Below are positions 21,824 through 32,911 of a stretch of 64,000 nucleotides of DNA, piece after piece (position 1 is the first letter of the stretch; each line of letters opens with the position of its first letter). The position numbers and the translations under genes were made by a program. The notes under the pieces were generated by a model. It saw nothing but the letters and a program-made list of their open reading frames with translations. It did not search any database and was not told the origin of the DNA. Origin of the DNA: Nymphaea colorata (Eukaryota > Streptophyta > Magnoliopsida > Nymphaeales > Nymphaeaceae); assembly GCF_008831285.2 (NCBI RefSeq), contig NC_045139.1, positions 17,218,354 to 17,282,353 on the forward strand. Direction: 5' to 3'.

Positions 21824-22592
21824 AGAAAGGTGAATGGTGGTAATCGCAGTCATTGCTAAGTCACATGGTTGTCGATTGTAGGTTCATCATAACTTGACCC
21901 ATTGGGTCATGTCCCCTTCACTAGTGATTTACAGGCCCAACCTCCCCACATTTATTTGAGCAGTGCTAGTTGTAATGCTCTGCAAGAGCGTTTGACATGG
22001 CATGTGATGGTCTTGCCAAATGCAGACCCTCTGCAAAGAGAAAGAATTCAGCCCATGACCTTTGAAAGAGGTGTACCCAATAATTTTGCATGTGGGTCTC
22101 GGTGTTCCACAAGTTGGGTGCTATCCTAGCAAATCTATCTATTCTTGGACACTGCTCCAACAGATGTTTAAAATATTAAAGAGATGGAACTTAAAAGCGG
22201 CCAATCGGTATTGGAGAAGAAATCCTTGTCCCATCTCTTTGAAGTCACAGAAAGCCACTTGATTTTATAGGTGGGTCCTCGTGTACATGGTTGGGAGGGT
22301 ATTGATCTTCTCTGTAATTGGAATATGCAAAATTTTCCAATTTACATGATGCATGTACGACTAGTCAAGGAGGGAGCAGAGTTACTTGCGAGAGTAGAGA
22401 TGCATGTACATTATTTGGCAAGATGGGACCTTGCCAACTTCGGGATAACGATGCAAGAGAAGCAAGAATATGGTAGGGACATATGAATCACTAGTGATAG
22501 CAGAATCGACCATTCAACTCAATCATGGTAGGGCCATATAAATCGCAAGTTAAGAAAACAACAATAGACATCCATGTGATTGGGCAATAACA
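21824..22592. repeat. Divergent spacer module
   Basis: Shares a block (from ACATGGCATGTGATGG near 21995 to about 22470) with 47185-47690, 50125-50300 and 56945-57310. The class I upstream sequence joins it at the same point as at 50113 and 56940, a shared deletion scar. No gene is seen. Confidence 0.6.
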
Positions 22593-22628
22593 TGTCTCTT
22601 AGCTTGCAGTTGTTAACTTTGTATATAT
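22593..22628 (+). promoter_or_regulatory. TGTCTC auxin-response motif and TATA box
   Basis: TGTCTC at 22593-22598 and TATATAT at 22622-22628. Confidence 0.65.
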
Positions 22629-22781
22629 GAAGAAGAGGCTTCAAACTTCGTTCATCAAATCAGCTGTTCAGAATTCTCAACATACTCACAGTCAGTTGCT
22701 GCTTCCTACCAATCCTAATCATCTTCCTTATCCTTCAGAAGGAAATTCTCCTGGTTGCTAATTCAAGCTAGCTGTTCAAAA

Positions 22782-23039
22782 ATGATGAGCATTCGCCTGC
22801 CTCTGTCAGTTCTTGCCAAGAAACAAGCAGCTCCTGTCCCTAAGGGGCACTTTGCAGTTTACGTCGGTGAGAGCCGAAAGAGGTTTGTGATTCCAACATC
22901 CTACCTGAAGAATCCTACCTTCCAAGCGTTGCTAAGAAGAGCAGAAGAGGAGTTTGGTTTTGAGCATCACTGTGGCCTCACGATTCCATGCAATGAAGAT
23001 GCCTTCCAAGCGCTCACAGCACATATGGCATACGCATAG
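22782..23039 (+). CDS. SAUR: SAUR family protein, plus-strand class
   Basis: 85 residues from MMSIRL; an in-frame ATG at 22755 would add only 9. It reads [23 protein letters not shown] and has HHCGL (S64C), AHMAYA (Q81H, C84Y). The 3' hairpin variant GGGATCAGAATCCC is at 23100-23113, followed by ATTACAGATAGAAATC. Confidence 0.92.
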   Translation: MMSIRLPLSVLAKKQAAPVPKGHFAVYVGESRKRFVIPTSYLKNPTFQALLRRAEEEFGFEHHCGLTIPCNEDAFQALTAHMAYA

Positions 23040-23113
23040 AGGCAACCTTCCACAATTTTGTCAACATCGTTTTGATTTTTTCTCCGTTTGTGTATACAAG
23101 GGATCAGAATCCC

Positions 23114-24439
23114 ACTGCTACCAAATTACAGATAGAAATCAATCACTTCCCAAAAATTTATGGCGTCAATACTTTCTCTCTTTCTACTTCATAACAACTT
23201 TATGACAAAGATCCATTTGTTGTGCATGTGTGTGCGTCTCTGTGTACATATATGTATATGTAGTAGTGGCCATATACTGGAGAAAGGACTGAGAACAGTT
23301 ACAGGGAGACAATAAGAACCCATATGCCCTTGTTAAGATCATCTCTTTTTCAGTTGGTTGCTCGTAAACCCTAATTTATAATCAAGTCCTGATAGCGTTC
23401 GCGATCCATAATAATTGCATCTTCGCTGCAGAATATAGCTCTGACGAACTTACAAGTTTCTAATGTGTAGTACCTAAAGCTGCAACTCCCAACTCTTTTG
23501 GGTACTGTTTCTGAGTTGATTCAGTTTTGCTTAATCCCAATTTGGTCCACTTAGCTCCAGAAGTTTGTTTGATAAACAATAGGTTTGATCTAAGTGCCCT
23601 GTTCATAAGAATGCCGCTTCAAAATGTTGTTGAAATTCGTCTTTCCCTCTCTATACTGACGAAGCCTAAATGGAAATGAGGCATTTAGTTGTTTAACAAA
23701 GACACGCTAGTTGAGAATTTGAAGGTTACTTGTAATTTTAGTTGAAATACGCAGTTTATTGCTCCCAGAAAGCATTCCAATCACTTTTAAAGAAGGATAA
23801 AACAAGATAACGAGTTCTAGATTTTCTGTAGGTTTAACGCAAATGTTCTTATTTCATTACCAAATTGTGATTTGTCTATTTTGATGCTTTGAAAATGGGA
23901 GCTTATTCAAGCGGTTAATTTTTTTTTTTTTAAGAAAAAAAAAAACAATTAGAAGTGCCGGACAACACTTCATGGCCAAATCAAATCCTCTTACAGATCT
24001 ATGTGACGGGCGCTGCGCTGCGACATATTTATTTTGTGAAGTTGCACTGCGTCATGATCTAGAAGAAGATTACCTCAGTAGGCCCATATGATACGATGCT
24101 ACCAATTAATTCTGGATTGTTCCTAAAATATCTCGCCTCCGACACCGGCAGTGAAATATTGCTCTAGGGACTTCAGGTTATATTTCGCAGGACTTAGTCA
24201 GAAAAATATTTTGTATAGCCGTCAAGTCATCCATTCTAAGGTCTGCCAAGAACGTGATTCTCTATCTTGTGTGATGTACAAGTGCAATCGATGATCTGGC
24301 GAGAGAGAGAGAGAGAGAGAGAGATTTGTAGGACAAATTGTATTGATTTTTGTGATTGGTAATGATGGGATTTTGATCCCCTTATATACAGAACAATGTA
24401 TTCAGCTCCAGATCAAAATTGGATGGTGATTGGATTCAT
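23114..24439. other. Tail-to-tail spacer
   Basis: 23260-23590 is the plus-strand 3'-distal module. 23990-24290 is the module that precedes class I 3' ends. A GA tract lies near 24300-24324. T-rich and A-rich runs lie near 23920-23946. No gene is seen. Confidence 0.5.
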
Positions 24440-24697
24440 CTATGCACATGCTATTTCCGCCGTGAATGCTTGAAAGGCATCTTCATTGCATGGAATTGTA
24501 AGGCCATTGTGATGCTCAAATCCAAACTCCTCTTCTGCTCTTCTTAGCAATGCTTGAAAGGTAGAATTCTTCAAGTAGGATGTTGGAATCACAAACCGCT
24601 TTCGGCTCTCGCCCACATACACCACAAAATGCCCCTTAGGGACACCAGTTGCCTGTTTCTTGGTAAGAATTGAAAGAGGCAGGCGAATGCTCATCAT
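24440..24697 (-). CDS. SAUR: SAUR family protein, class I (diverged)
   Basis: 85 residues and open, with ten changes from the 213 protein: A12T, A17T, A25V, P45S (KNSTF), K53R, S64N, V74A, S77A, Q81E and M82I. P45S hits a proline kept in nearly all other copies. The TATA motif is at 24844-24853. The 3' hairpin is at 24367-24380. Class I by promoter and 3' flank. Confidence 0.9.
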   Translation of the reverse strand: MMSIRLPLSILTKKQATGVPKGHFVVYVGESRKRFVIPTSYLKNSTFQALLRRAEEEFGFEHHNGLTIPCNEDAFQAFTAEIACA

Positions 24698-24859
24698 CTT
24701 GCTGCGTTTGGCTTGAATTGATGAACCTTTAGCTTTGCCTTGTGAAGGATGAAGAAGAAGAAAAGAAACAGGAAGGTGCAGCTTGAGTATGAGAAATATT
24801 GAGACTCGGTGATTTGATGAGCAAAGTTTGAAGACTCTGTTGTGTATATATAAGAAAGG

Positions 24860-26218
24860 TGAGTGGGCAGGAATCCCAAAGTAATACCACGGGCATATCT
24901 TTGCTAAATCACATGGTTGTCATGACTTGACCCATATGGTCATGTCTCCATCAGGCCCACAACCCCACATTTTGTTGGCCAGTCCTAATTGCACTGCCAT
25001 GAAACAACCGCAGTTCATAGCATGTTGGATGTCTAGAAATAGTATCTACCAACATGACATGCTTTTGTCTATTTCTAGAACATCTCCCAATAGCTTCATG
25101 TCCCAATTCACCATGTATCATAGGAATTGCAAGGCCAAGATCAGCTCCTTTTAACTTTTTTCTTCTTCAAAGAATAGAGAATAGGATTCAGCACAACTCT
25201 ACGGCCACCTAAACATATAAAAGTAATTAGTAATTCCTTTAACATCATCCCACAGTTCTTCAAAACAGAGATCAACAGAATTCCAAATAATAACTAAAAA
25301 TATTCAAGAATCATTACTGGTTGCCGCAATGAAACTTCAAAAATCAAAATAGTGCTATATGCAGTGGATAACTGGTCAAACCTCTTCGAAGGGAGAAAAG
25401 AACCAGTTGAGTCTTGGTGTCCTGGCACTTTGTCCCTGGTTGTTGGAAACAGGGCATGTGCTTTGGCACATTGCTGTGTAATCCATAAGCTTGTGAAGTT
25501 GTTTTGTACCATTACAGCAATAGGCCCCTCTAGGGCTCATTATTGAAGCAGTCATTAATCAACCCTAAAACTATGGTCTAGATTTTAGAACATGTCCCTT
25601 CACGAAGTTATTGAGATAAATGATTCAATCAGATGCACATCTACCTTGCAGTGGAGAAGGGCCTTTAATTAGGAGAACCATCGGGTAGTTCCATAAGCAT
25701 CCACATGCTCTTGTCAAGAACACGTCTTGTGAAGCATCTTTCTTACTGATGTTGAAATCTGAAATTTAGCTCAGAGAGTCTAGTTACACCATTTTACCAG
25801 AATAGCAATTTGTATCACAACCTCTATTCTGTAATCTGCTTCAGGTACCACCTAAGCAGAGTATATTATGCACACATGCAATTCTTTTCACTTGGGTACT
25901 CTATATGGGTTAGATCAAGCACGAGCCCATCTGAAATCTAATCACCCCAAGATTTCTGTGATCTAAGTTGACATAAAACATGGCCTGAATCAAATGAAAG
26001 ATTGTCCAATTGAACAACGGGCCATTTTTCATCAGAATAGAGTTTACGTTATTCATGTGGATGGAAAAGAAATGCAGGCAAACCTCACCCTGATTCAGGT
26101 CCATTTGGTAACTTGTGCTTTGCAAAAAACCTAGTTTTGTCTAGCTTCATCTACTTGGTGGGTTTATATATGTACACAGACAGACACACACACAAGCAGA
26201 TTATTCATCATAAAGTGG
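24860..26218. other. Class I to class II spacer module
   Basis: Collinear with 32920-34270 and 39460-40680. No gene is seen; open frames in it do not persist between copies. Confidence 0.55.
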
Positions 26219-26499
26219 CTAAACAGCAGAAAGAGAAAAAGTGTTGAGACATGCCATTTGTGCTGTGAGTGCTTGGAAGGCATCTTCATTGCATGGAATC
26301 GTGAGGCCGCTTTGATGCTCAAAACCGAACTCCTCTTCTGCTCTTCTTAGCAATGCTTGAAAGGTAGGATTATTCAAGTACGATGTTGGTATCACAAACC
26401 GCTTTCGGCTATCACCACATAGACTGCAAAGTGTCCCTTAGGGACAGCAGCTGCTTGTTTCTTGGCAAGAACTAGCAGAGGGAGGCGAATGTTCATCAT
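26219..26499 (-). pseudogene. SAUR class II pseudogene: frameshift and lost stop
   Basis: Reads [28 protein letters not shown] and then shifts: one base is missing in the GGTGACAGC-equivalent (Gly-Asp-Ser) around 26415. The rest is readable in the next frame through LTIPCNED and QMAC. The normal stop and about 130 bp of 3' flank are deleted, so the frame runs into flank sequence until 26219. TATA is present, but TGTCTC has become GGTCTC. It is head-to-head with the intact gene at 27485. Confidence 0.9.
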
Positions 26500-27279
26500 T
26501 TTTGAATACCTAACTTGATAGAGGCAAGCGACTTCTCTTTCTGAAGGATGAAGAAGATGATTGGGATTGGTAGGAAACAGCAATTGTATGAGTATGTTGA
26601 GGATCTTGATCAGCTGATTTGATGAATAAAGTTTGAAGTCACTGCTGCAAATATATAGAGAAGATAACAAGTGTAAGCAAAGAGACCTCTTATTGCTAAA
26701 TCACATGGTTGTCTGTTCTACACCTACACCTACATCATGAATCATCACACATGGAGTTGTTCCCCTCACTAATGATTCATATGGCCCTACCAAGATTGAG
26801 TTACCTGCCCACCTTGATATTGCCTGTGGCTTCCTCAGCCTGCATAGCAATGCACACCCCACAACAATTGTAATGTCCATGTTGTTCTTTCATTGCTGTT
26901 CTTCCATTTTAATTTTAATATAATGCAGATCAAAATTACTGAAGAGCAAGCTCGTGCTCTGGTTTTCAAAAACATCTTTGATCCAAATTACATCAAAATT
27001 AAATTGGAAGAGAAGCATGGAGTAGCAACATGGACCTAGCAATAGTTGTGGGGCATAGTGAGTGGAGGCTAAGGAAGCCATAGGTAATGGCAAGTTGAGT
27101 AAAGGCTTGTTCTAAACATCCAATGTGCTAGTGTCTTGGCTGTCCCATATTTACAGCTACTAGGACCACATACTCAATCTTGGCTGGGCCATGTCAATCC
27201 CTAGTGCAAAGAACAACACCATAGATGTCGATTCTTGAGGTAGGTGTACAATAGACAACCATGTGATTTAGCAAAAAAA

Positions 27280-27335
27280 TGTCTCTTACCTCACAGTTGT
27301 TATCTTTCTCTCTCTCTCTATATATATATATATAT
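27280..27335 (+). promoter_or_regulatory. TGTCTC auxin-response motif and long TATA tract
   Basis: TGTCTC at 27280-27285. A CT run then leads into a 17-bp TA tract at 27319-27335. Confidence 0.65.
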
Positions 27336-27484
27336 GCAGCAATGCCTCCAAAGTTTATTCATCAAATCAGCTGTTCAGAACCCTCAACAAACGCATACTC
27401 AATTTTTTGCTTCCTTACAATCCCAATCTTCTTCTTCATCCTTCAAAAGGAAAGTTGATTGCTAATTCAGTTAGCTGTGCAAAA

Positions 27485-27742
27485 ATGATGAGCATTCGCC
27501 TGCCTCTGTCAGTTCTTGCCAAGAAACAGACAGCTGGTGTCCCAAAGGGGCATTTTGCTGTCTATGTCGGTGACAGCCGGAAGCGGTTTGTGATTCCAAC
27601 ATCCTACTTGAAGAATCCAACCTTCCAAGCATTGCTAAGAAGAGCAGAAGAGGAGTTTGGCTTTGAGCATCACAGTGGCCTTACCATTCCATGCAATGAA
27701 GATGCCTTCCAAGCATTCACAGCCCAAATGGAGTGGGCATAA
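27485..27742 (+). CDS. SAUR: SAUR family protein, plus-strand class
   Basis: 85 residues reading [16 protein letters not shown] with GDSRKRF. The tail is QMEWA in place of QMACA (A83E, C84W). An in-frame ATG at 27407 lies in the 5' leader and is not favoured. The hairpin GGGATCAAAGTCCC is at 27805-27818. Confidence 0.92.
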   Translation: MMSIRLPLSVLAKKQTAGVPKGHFAVYVGDSRKRFVIPTSYLKNPTFQALLRRAEEEFGFEHHSGLTIPCNEDAFQAFTAQMEWA

Positions 27743-27819
27743 AGGAAACCAACCAAAAACAATTTTGTCAATTTTGTCCTCTTTTTTTTCCATTGTGTAT
27801 ATATGGGATCAAAGTCCCA

Positions 27820-29565
27820 ACTCTTACCAAATTACAAATAGAAATGCAATCAGCAGAACTTTACTGCCTCAGCGTCTTATCTCTTTCTGCTTTTTAACCA
27901 CTTTATGCTAAATAATCTGCTTGCGTGTGAGAATATGTGTCTATACATAGTCACCAAGAAATTAAACATCAAAAATTTGAGGCCTATGTAAATGTATGCA
28001 TGGCAGAATGCCAATTTGGACATGCTCCCCTTTTGGTAAGGGGAACCTCAAATATTTACAACAGATGAAATTTGGATTTGATCTTCATAAATGTGTCATT
28101 TTTTTAATGAAAATGGATATTGAAAATGTTTTTCTTAATAAATAATTTTTTGGCTGAATTTGGCGTGTGCTTCCACAGCATAGACAGTTCAACCATGTAA
28201 CAGTTCCCCTGCTACACCAAATCATTCGTATGATTCGAATATTTTGAGACAGGCAATGCTGCTCAATTGATCGACAAATTCAAATTTCTTTAATTGATCC
28301 ATTTCTGTTGTTTTCCCTAAAAATTAGGCATATGCATTTTCCGCAAATTCAACTATGTGGCAGTTTTCTGATTAACAGTAAAGCATAGAAAAGAACAAGC
28401 GCCCAAGGAAGCCAAAAGTATACAACCAAAAATAAGAACCAGAATGAGAAGTAGTGAGTTGAGGCAAATGAATTGATGGATTGACATCCCATCATGCATT
28501 GGAAATGGATGCATTCAGTTGCTTAGAGAAAACCCTCTAGCTGACAATTTGAAGATTGATTGTAATTTCATTTGAAATACGAGGTTTGCTTCTCTGAGAA
28601 AGCATCCCAATCAATTTTGAACGATATGTTTTTTTCCATAAAAATAAAGATCACGAGGGTTTCATATATACTAGACGCTCCACAATTTATAATTAATGTT
28701 CTTAAATTTTGATAACAAAATTGTGGTTTGAAAAATGGGAACGCATTCAAGCGGTTAGATTAAAAAAATAATTAAAAATGCTGCACATCATCCTCAAATC
28801 TAATATATATTTCTAGTTCCCAATAATCCTCCAAGAGGTCTATGTTTCGCCACTGCACTGCAATCTATTTATTTTGTTTGTGATCTGCATGATAATCTGG
28901 AAGAAGATCTCTTAAGTAGGCTGATACGATACCATACGTTACTACCAATACTGCTAAAGAATCATTACATTGTTCTTGAAAAGATTTCGACTCGGATACC
29001 GGCACGGAAAATGACGTATTGTCATTGTGTATCCTTTCTAAGAGCTGTCAAGATTGTGATGGATTTGCTTGACGTATGAACAAAGTAGAAGATCTGGATG
29101 TGTGTGTGTGCACGAGAGAGAGAAAGAAAAATGTATATCAAAATTTAGGGACACTAGTTACAAAATTTGGGAATAAGACAAACCGCAAAGACGGAAGCAA
29201 AAACATGAAATATATAGTACAATTCACAGAAAAACGAAAGAAAAGGTACAACTCATAGAAAAACGAAAGAAGAGGGGTGGGGAGAGAGTGAGAGGATGAA
29301 ATGACACCATCACCTAGCTATAGAAAGAGGACGATGCCGCAGCCAAATGGCAAAATGGACATTTCCTGTACAAGACGAGCCACAATACTCCGGCAAAGAG
29401 AAGGTGCCCCTGAAGATTGCCATGCCAAAGAGAGAGGGAGAGAGAGAGATTTTTTAGAAGAAATTGTATTGATTTTTTTGATTGGTAATAATGGGAATTT
29501 GATCCCCTTACATACAAACAGTATATTGAGCTCCAGTTCAAAATCGGAGGCTGGCTGAGCTTTAT
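27820..29565. other. Tail-to-tail spacer
   Basis: Collinear with 19970-21300 for most of its length. It carries another copy of the hydrophobic minus-strand open frame (about 28362-28508). It then has about 300 bp (29110-29430) not matched elsewhere by eye, and a GA run near 29427-29448. Confidence 0.5.
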
Positions 29566-29822
29566 CTACGCACATGCCATCTGTACAGTGTATGCTTGAA
29601 AGACGTCTTCGTTTCATGGAATTGTAAGGCAGTTGCGATGCTCAAAGCCAAACTCCTCTTCTTCTCTTCTTAGCAATGCATGGAAAGTAGGATTTTCAAG
29701 TAGGACGTTGGAATCACAAACCGCTTCCTGCCATCACCGACATAGACAGCAAAATGCCCCTTAGGGACACCAGCTGCCTGTTTCTTGGCAAGAACTGACA
29801 AAGTCAGGCGAATGCTCATCAT
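29566..29822 (-). pseudogene. SAUR pseudogene, class I/II hybrid
   Basis: 257 nt in place of 258: one A is missing in the LKN codons (CTTGAAAATCC), and a nonsense TGA replaces the Cys codon of IPCNED. Its 5' side and promoter are class II (TGTCTC at 30010-30015, SVLAKKQ). Its 3' end, GA tract and GGGAATTTGATCCC hairpin are class I, as is the DVFQ residue pattern. It looks like the product of unequal exchange between adjacent class I and II genes. Confidence 0.9.
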
Positions 29823-30648
29823 CTTTCAACAGCTAACTTGAACTAGCAACCAAGTGCGTTTTCCTTCTGAAGGATGAATAAGATGATTAGGATTGGTTGG
29901 AAACAGCAATTGAATATGAGACTGTTCAGGATTCTGAACAGCTGGTTTGATGAACAAAGTGTGAAGGCGCTGCGACATACATATAGAGAAAGCTACCAAC
30001 TAAAGCTGAGAGACATATCGTTGCCAAATCACATGGTTAGTCTATTTGTACACCTACATCTTCAATCGTCTCATATGGTGTTGTTCTCTTCAATCGTGAT
30101 TCATATGGCCCTACCAATAATAAGTGGCCTCGGTTGTAATAACTATGTGACAGTCAAATCTTTAGCACATTGGATGTCTGTAACAAGCCTTTACCTGCTC
30201 AACTCGCCATTACCCATGGGTTCCTGTCACACAATCACTATGCACGCCCCACAACGACTGCAATGTCGACGTTGTTGCTCCAGCGTTAATTTGTTCTAGA
30301 CATCCAACGTGACAGAGATTTGGCTGTCCCATATTTACAGCGACTATGACCACTTAACTCAATCTTGGCAGGGCCATATGAATCACCAGTGAAAGAGGAC
30401 AACACCATATATGTCAGTTGATGATGTGGGCGTACAACAGACAACGATGTGACTTAACAACTTCTTGTTTCTTAGCATACAGTTGTTATGATTGTCTATA
30501 TATATGCAGCAGCGCCTTCAAGCATTGTTCATCAAATCAGCTGTTCAAAATCCTCAACATACTCGTATCAATTTCTGCTTCCGGCCAATCCTAATCTTCT
30601 TCAGAAGGAAGAGTCACTCGGCTGCTAAATCAAGTAAGCTGTTCCAAA

Positions 30649-30906
30649 ATGATGAGCATTCGCCTGCCTCTGTCAGTTCTTGCCAAAAAGCAGGCAGCTG
30701 CAGTCCCTAAAGGACACTTTGCAGTCTATGTCGGTGAGAGCCGAAAACCGTTCGTGATTCCAACATCCTGCTTGAAGAATCCTACCTTCCAAGCATTGCT
30801 AAGAAGAACAGAGGAGGAGTTTGGCTTTGAGCATCATAGTAGCCTCACAATTCCATGAAACGAAGATGCGTTCCAAGCACTCACAGCACATATGGCATGC
30901 GCTTAG
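30649..30906 (+). pseudogene. SAUR truncated by a nonsense codon
   Basis: Open for 69 residues (MMSIRL...SSLTIP), then TGA replaces the Cys codon of PCNED. The remaining codons are readable to the normal stop at 30906. R34P (SRKPFV) and Y41C are also unusual. TGTCTC has become TGTTTC upstream, but TATA is kept at 30497-30505. A 69-residue product lacking the tail could still be made, so loss of function is likely but not certain. The hairpin at 30975-30988 is intact. Confidence 0.85.
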
Positions 30907-30988
30907 AGGAAACATTCCACACTCAATTTTGTCGATATTGTTTTGTTTTGTTTTTTCTCCTTTTATGTATATAAGGGATCAAAGTCCC

Positions 30989-32506
30989 ACTGCTACCAAA
31001 TTACAGATAGAAATACAATCACTTCCCAAAAATTTATGGCGTCTATGCTTTTTCTCTTTCTGCTTTTTAACCACTTTATGACACACGATACATTTGTTGT
31101 TGTGTGTGTGTGTGTGTGTCTGTGATCATATATAGATGGACATATATATATAGTACTGACCATATACAGAGAAAGGACTGAGATCAGGACAGTTACAGAG
31201 AGCCCAAAAAAACGCATATGCCCTTGTTATATCATTCCTTTTTCAGTTGGTTGCTCGTAAATCCCTAATTTTTAATCAAGTCCTTACAGCATTTGCGATA
31301 CATCGCAGAATATAGCCGTGACGAACTTACAAGTTTCTAAACTGTAGTACCTAAAGTTGCAACTCCCAACTCTTTTGGTTACCCCTTCTGAGTTGATTCA
31401 GTTCAGCTTAAGCCAATTTGGTCCTCACAGTCACAGATCAAGAAGTTTGTGACAAAAAACAATAAGGCTGACCGAAATCCCCTGTTTTTGCTTCTAATGA
31501 AATCAAGGATGCCTGTCATATCAGAACATACTTCTGGCCTGGAACACAACGTAGCGTTTGCACGGTTTAAATGTTTTATAAAAGTCAATGTTGCTGAATT
31601 GGTAGACGAATTTCGAATCTCTTTACTTTATTCATTTGTTTTGTTTTTCCAAAATAATTGGCATTTTAATTTGCCGTAAAAACAAATATGAAAAAATGGC
31701 AGTTTTCTTAGTAACAAAACACCATGGTAAGATGAATGGCTTAAGGAAGCCAAAAGAATATACAACCGAAAGTAGAAACCAAAATGAGATGTAGTGGGTG
31801 GAGGCAAATAGATTATTGGGCTGAGATCCCATCATGTATAGCAATCCCGAACTTTTGTTCATGAGAATACGGATTCAAAATTTTGTTTAACCCTCTCTAT
31901 ACTGAGGATGCCTAAATGGAAATGATGCATTTAGCTGTTTATTTCCTATTTTGATGCTCTGAAAATAGGAGCTTATTCAAGCGGTTAGACTTTCTTTTTT
32001 TCTTTTTTTTTTTTGAGAAGGGAGCAGGACAACACATCATGGCGAAACCAAGTCTTCTTTTACCAGATCTATGTGACGGACGCTGCGCTGCAATATATAT
32101 ATATATATTGTGAAGTTGCTCTGCCTTAGGATCAGGAAGAAGATTGCTTCAGTAGGACCATATGATACGATGCTATGAATGAATCTGCATTGTCCTTAAG
32201 ATATCTCGCCTCTGACACCGGTAGGAAAATATCGCTCGAGAGACTTCGGTTTTGGATTGCGCAGGACATATAAGAAGAATATGTTGTATAGCCATCAAGT
32301 CGTCCATTTTAAAGATCGTGAATCTCTATCTTGCTCGATGTAGAACTGCAATCGAGGATATGGCGAGCGAGAGAGACAGAGAGAGAGAGCTTTGTGAAAA
32401 GAAATTGTATTCATTTTTGTAATTGGTAATAATGGGATTTTGATCCCTTTATATACAGAACAATATATTCAGCTCTAAACCAAAATTGGGTGATGATTTG
32501 CTTCCT
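30989..32506. other. Tail-to-tail spacer
   Basis: A GT run at about 31101-31119 and the plus-strand 3'-distal module at 31150-31460. 31632-31862 holds a hydrophobic minus-strand open frame. A T-rich tract lies near 31990-32014 and an AT run near 32094-32109. The pre-class-I module is at 32050-32350. Confidence 0.5.
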
Positions 32507-32764
32507 CTATGCACATGCCATTTGTGCTGTGAATGATTGGAAGACGTCTTCATTGCACGGAATTGTGAGGCCACTGTGATGCTCGAAACCGAACTCCTCT
32601 TCTGCTTTTCTCAGCAATGCTTGGAAGGTAGGATTCTTCAAGTAGGATGTTGGAATCACAAACCGCTTTCGGCTTTCGCCCACATACACAGCAAAATGCC
32701 CTTTAGGGACACCAGCTGCCTGTTTCTTGGCAAGAATTGAAAGAGGCAGGCGAATGCTCATCAT
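32507..32764 (-). CDS. SAUR: SAUR family protein, class I
   Basis: The 85-residue protein is identical to those at 213 and 7548 although it lies in a different unit, with several synonymous differences (for example in the Gly and Gln codons near the start). The TATA motif is at 32902-32911. The 3' hairpin is at 32434-32447. Confidence 0.93.
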   Translation of the reverse strand: MMSIRLPLSILAKKQAAGVPKGHFAVYVGESRKRFVIPTSYLKNPTFQALLRKAEEEFGFEHHSGLTIPCNEDVFQSFTAQMACA

Positions 32765-32911
32765 CTTGTTGTGCTTAGCTCGAAGTAGTAGCTCCGCTCG
32801 TGTAGGATGGAGAAGAAGAAAAGAAACAGGAAGATGCAGCTTGAGTATGATGAATATTGAGACTCGGTGATTTGATGAGCAAAGGCTGAAGACTCTGTGG
32901 CGTATATATAA

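Larger units (their letters stand above)
26219..27960. repeat. Inverted duplication (head-to-head SAUR pair), centre about 26992
   Basis: The two starts (26499 and 27485), TATA boxes and CACATGGTTGTC/GACAACCATGTG blocks are placed symmetrically. The spacer arms (about 26735-26940 and 27030-27250) are reverse complements with blocks such as CACACCCCACAACAATTG. Confidence 0.8.
29566..30906. repeat. Inverted duplication (head-to-head pair of pseudogenes), centre about 30235
   Basis: Arms of about 670 bp each. The spacer arms (about 30050-30225 and 30290-30435) are reverse complements, with ATTCATATGGCCCT/AGGGCCATATGAAT and GACAGCCAAATC-type blocks. Confidence 0.8.

Noticed and set aside
22954..23205. 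Second-frame open stretches over the 3' half of plus-strand SAURs (also 27657, 30821, 42313, 48163).
   Set aside because: Shadow frames of the conserved region with no independent evidence.
26935..27020. A protein-like stretch in the palindrome loop (TEEQARALVF, with a variant near 41630).
   Set aside because: The two copies do not keep a common open frame beyond about 30 codons, and I recognise no family.
26735..27240. The palindromes considered as autonomous foldback transposons or MITEs.
   Set aside because: The symmetry continues through the promoters into the SAUR genes themselves, and there are no terminal repeats or target duplications, so inverted gene duplication explains them better.
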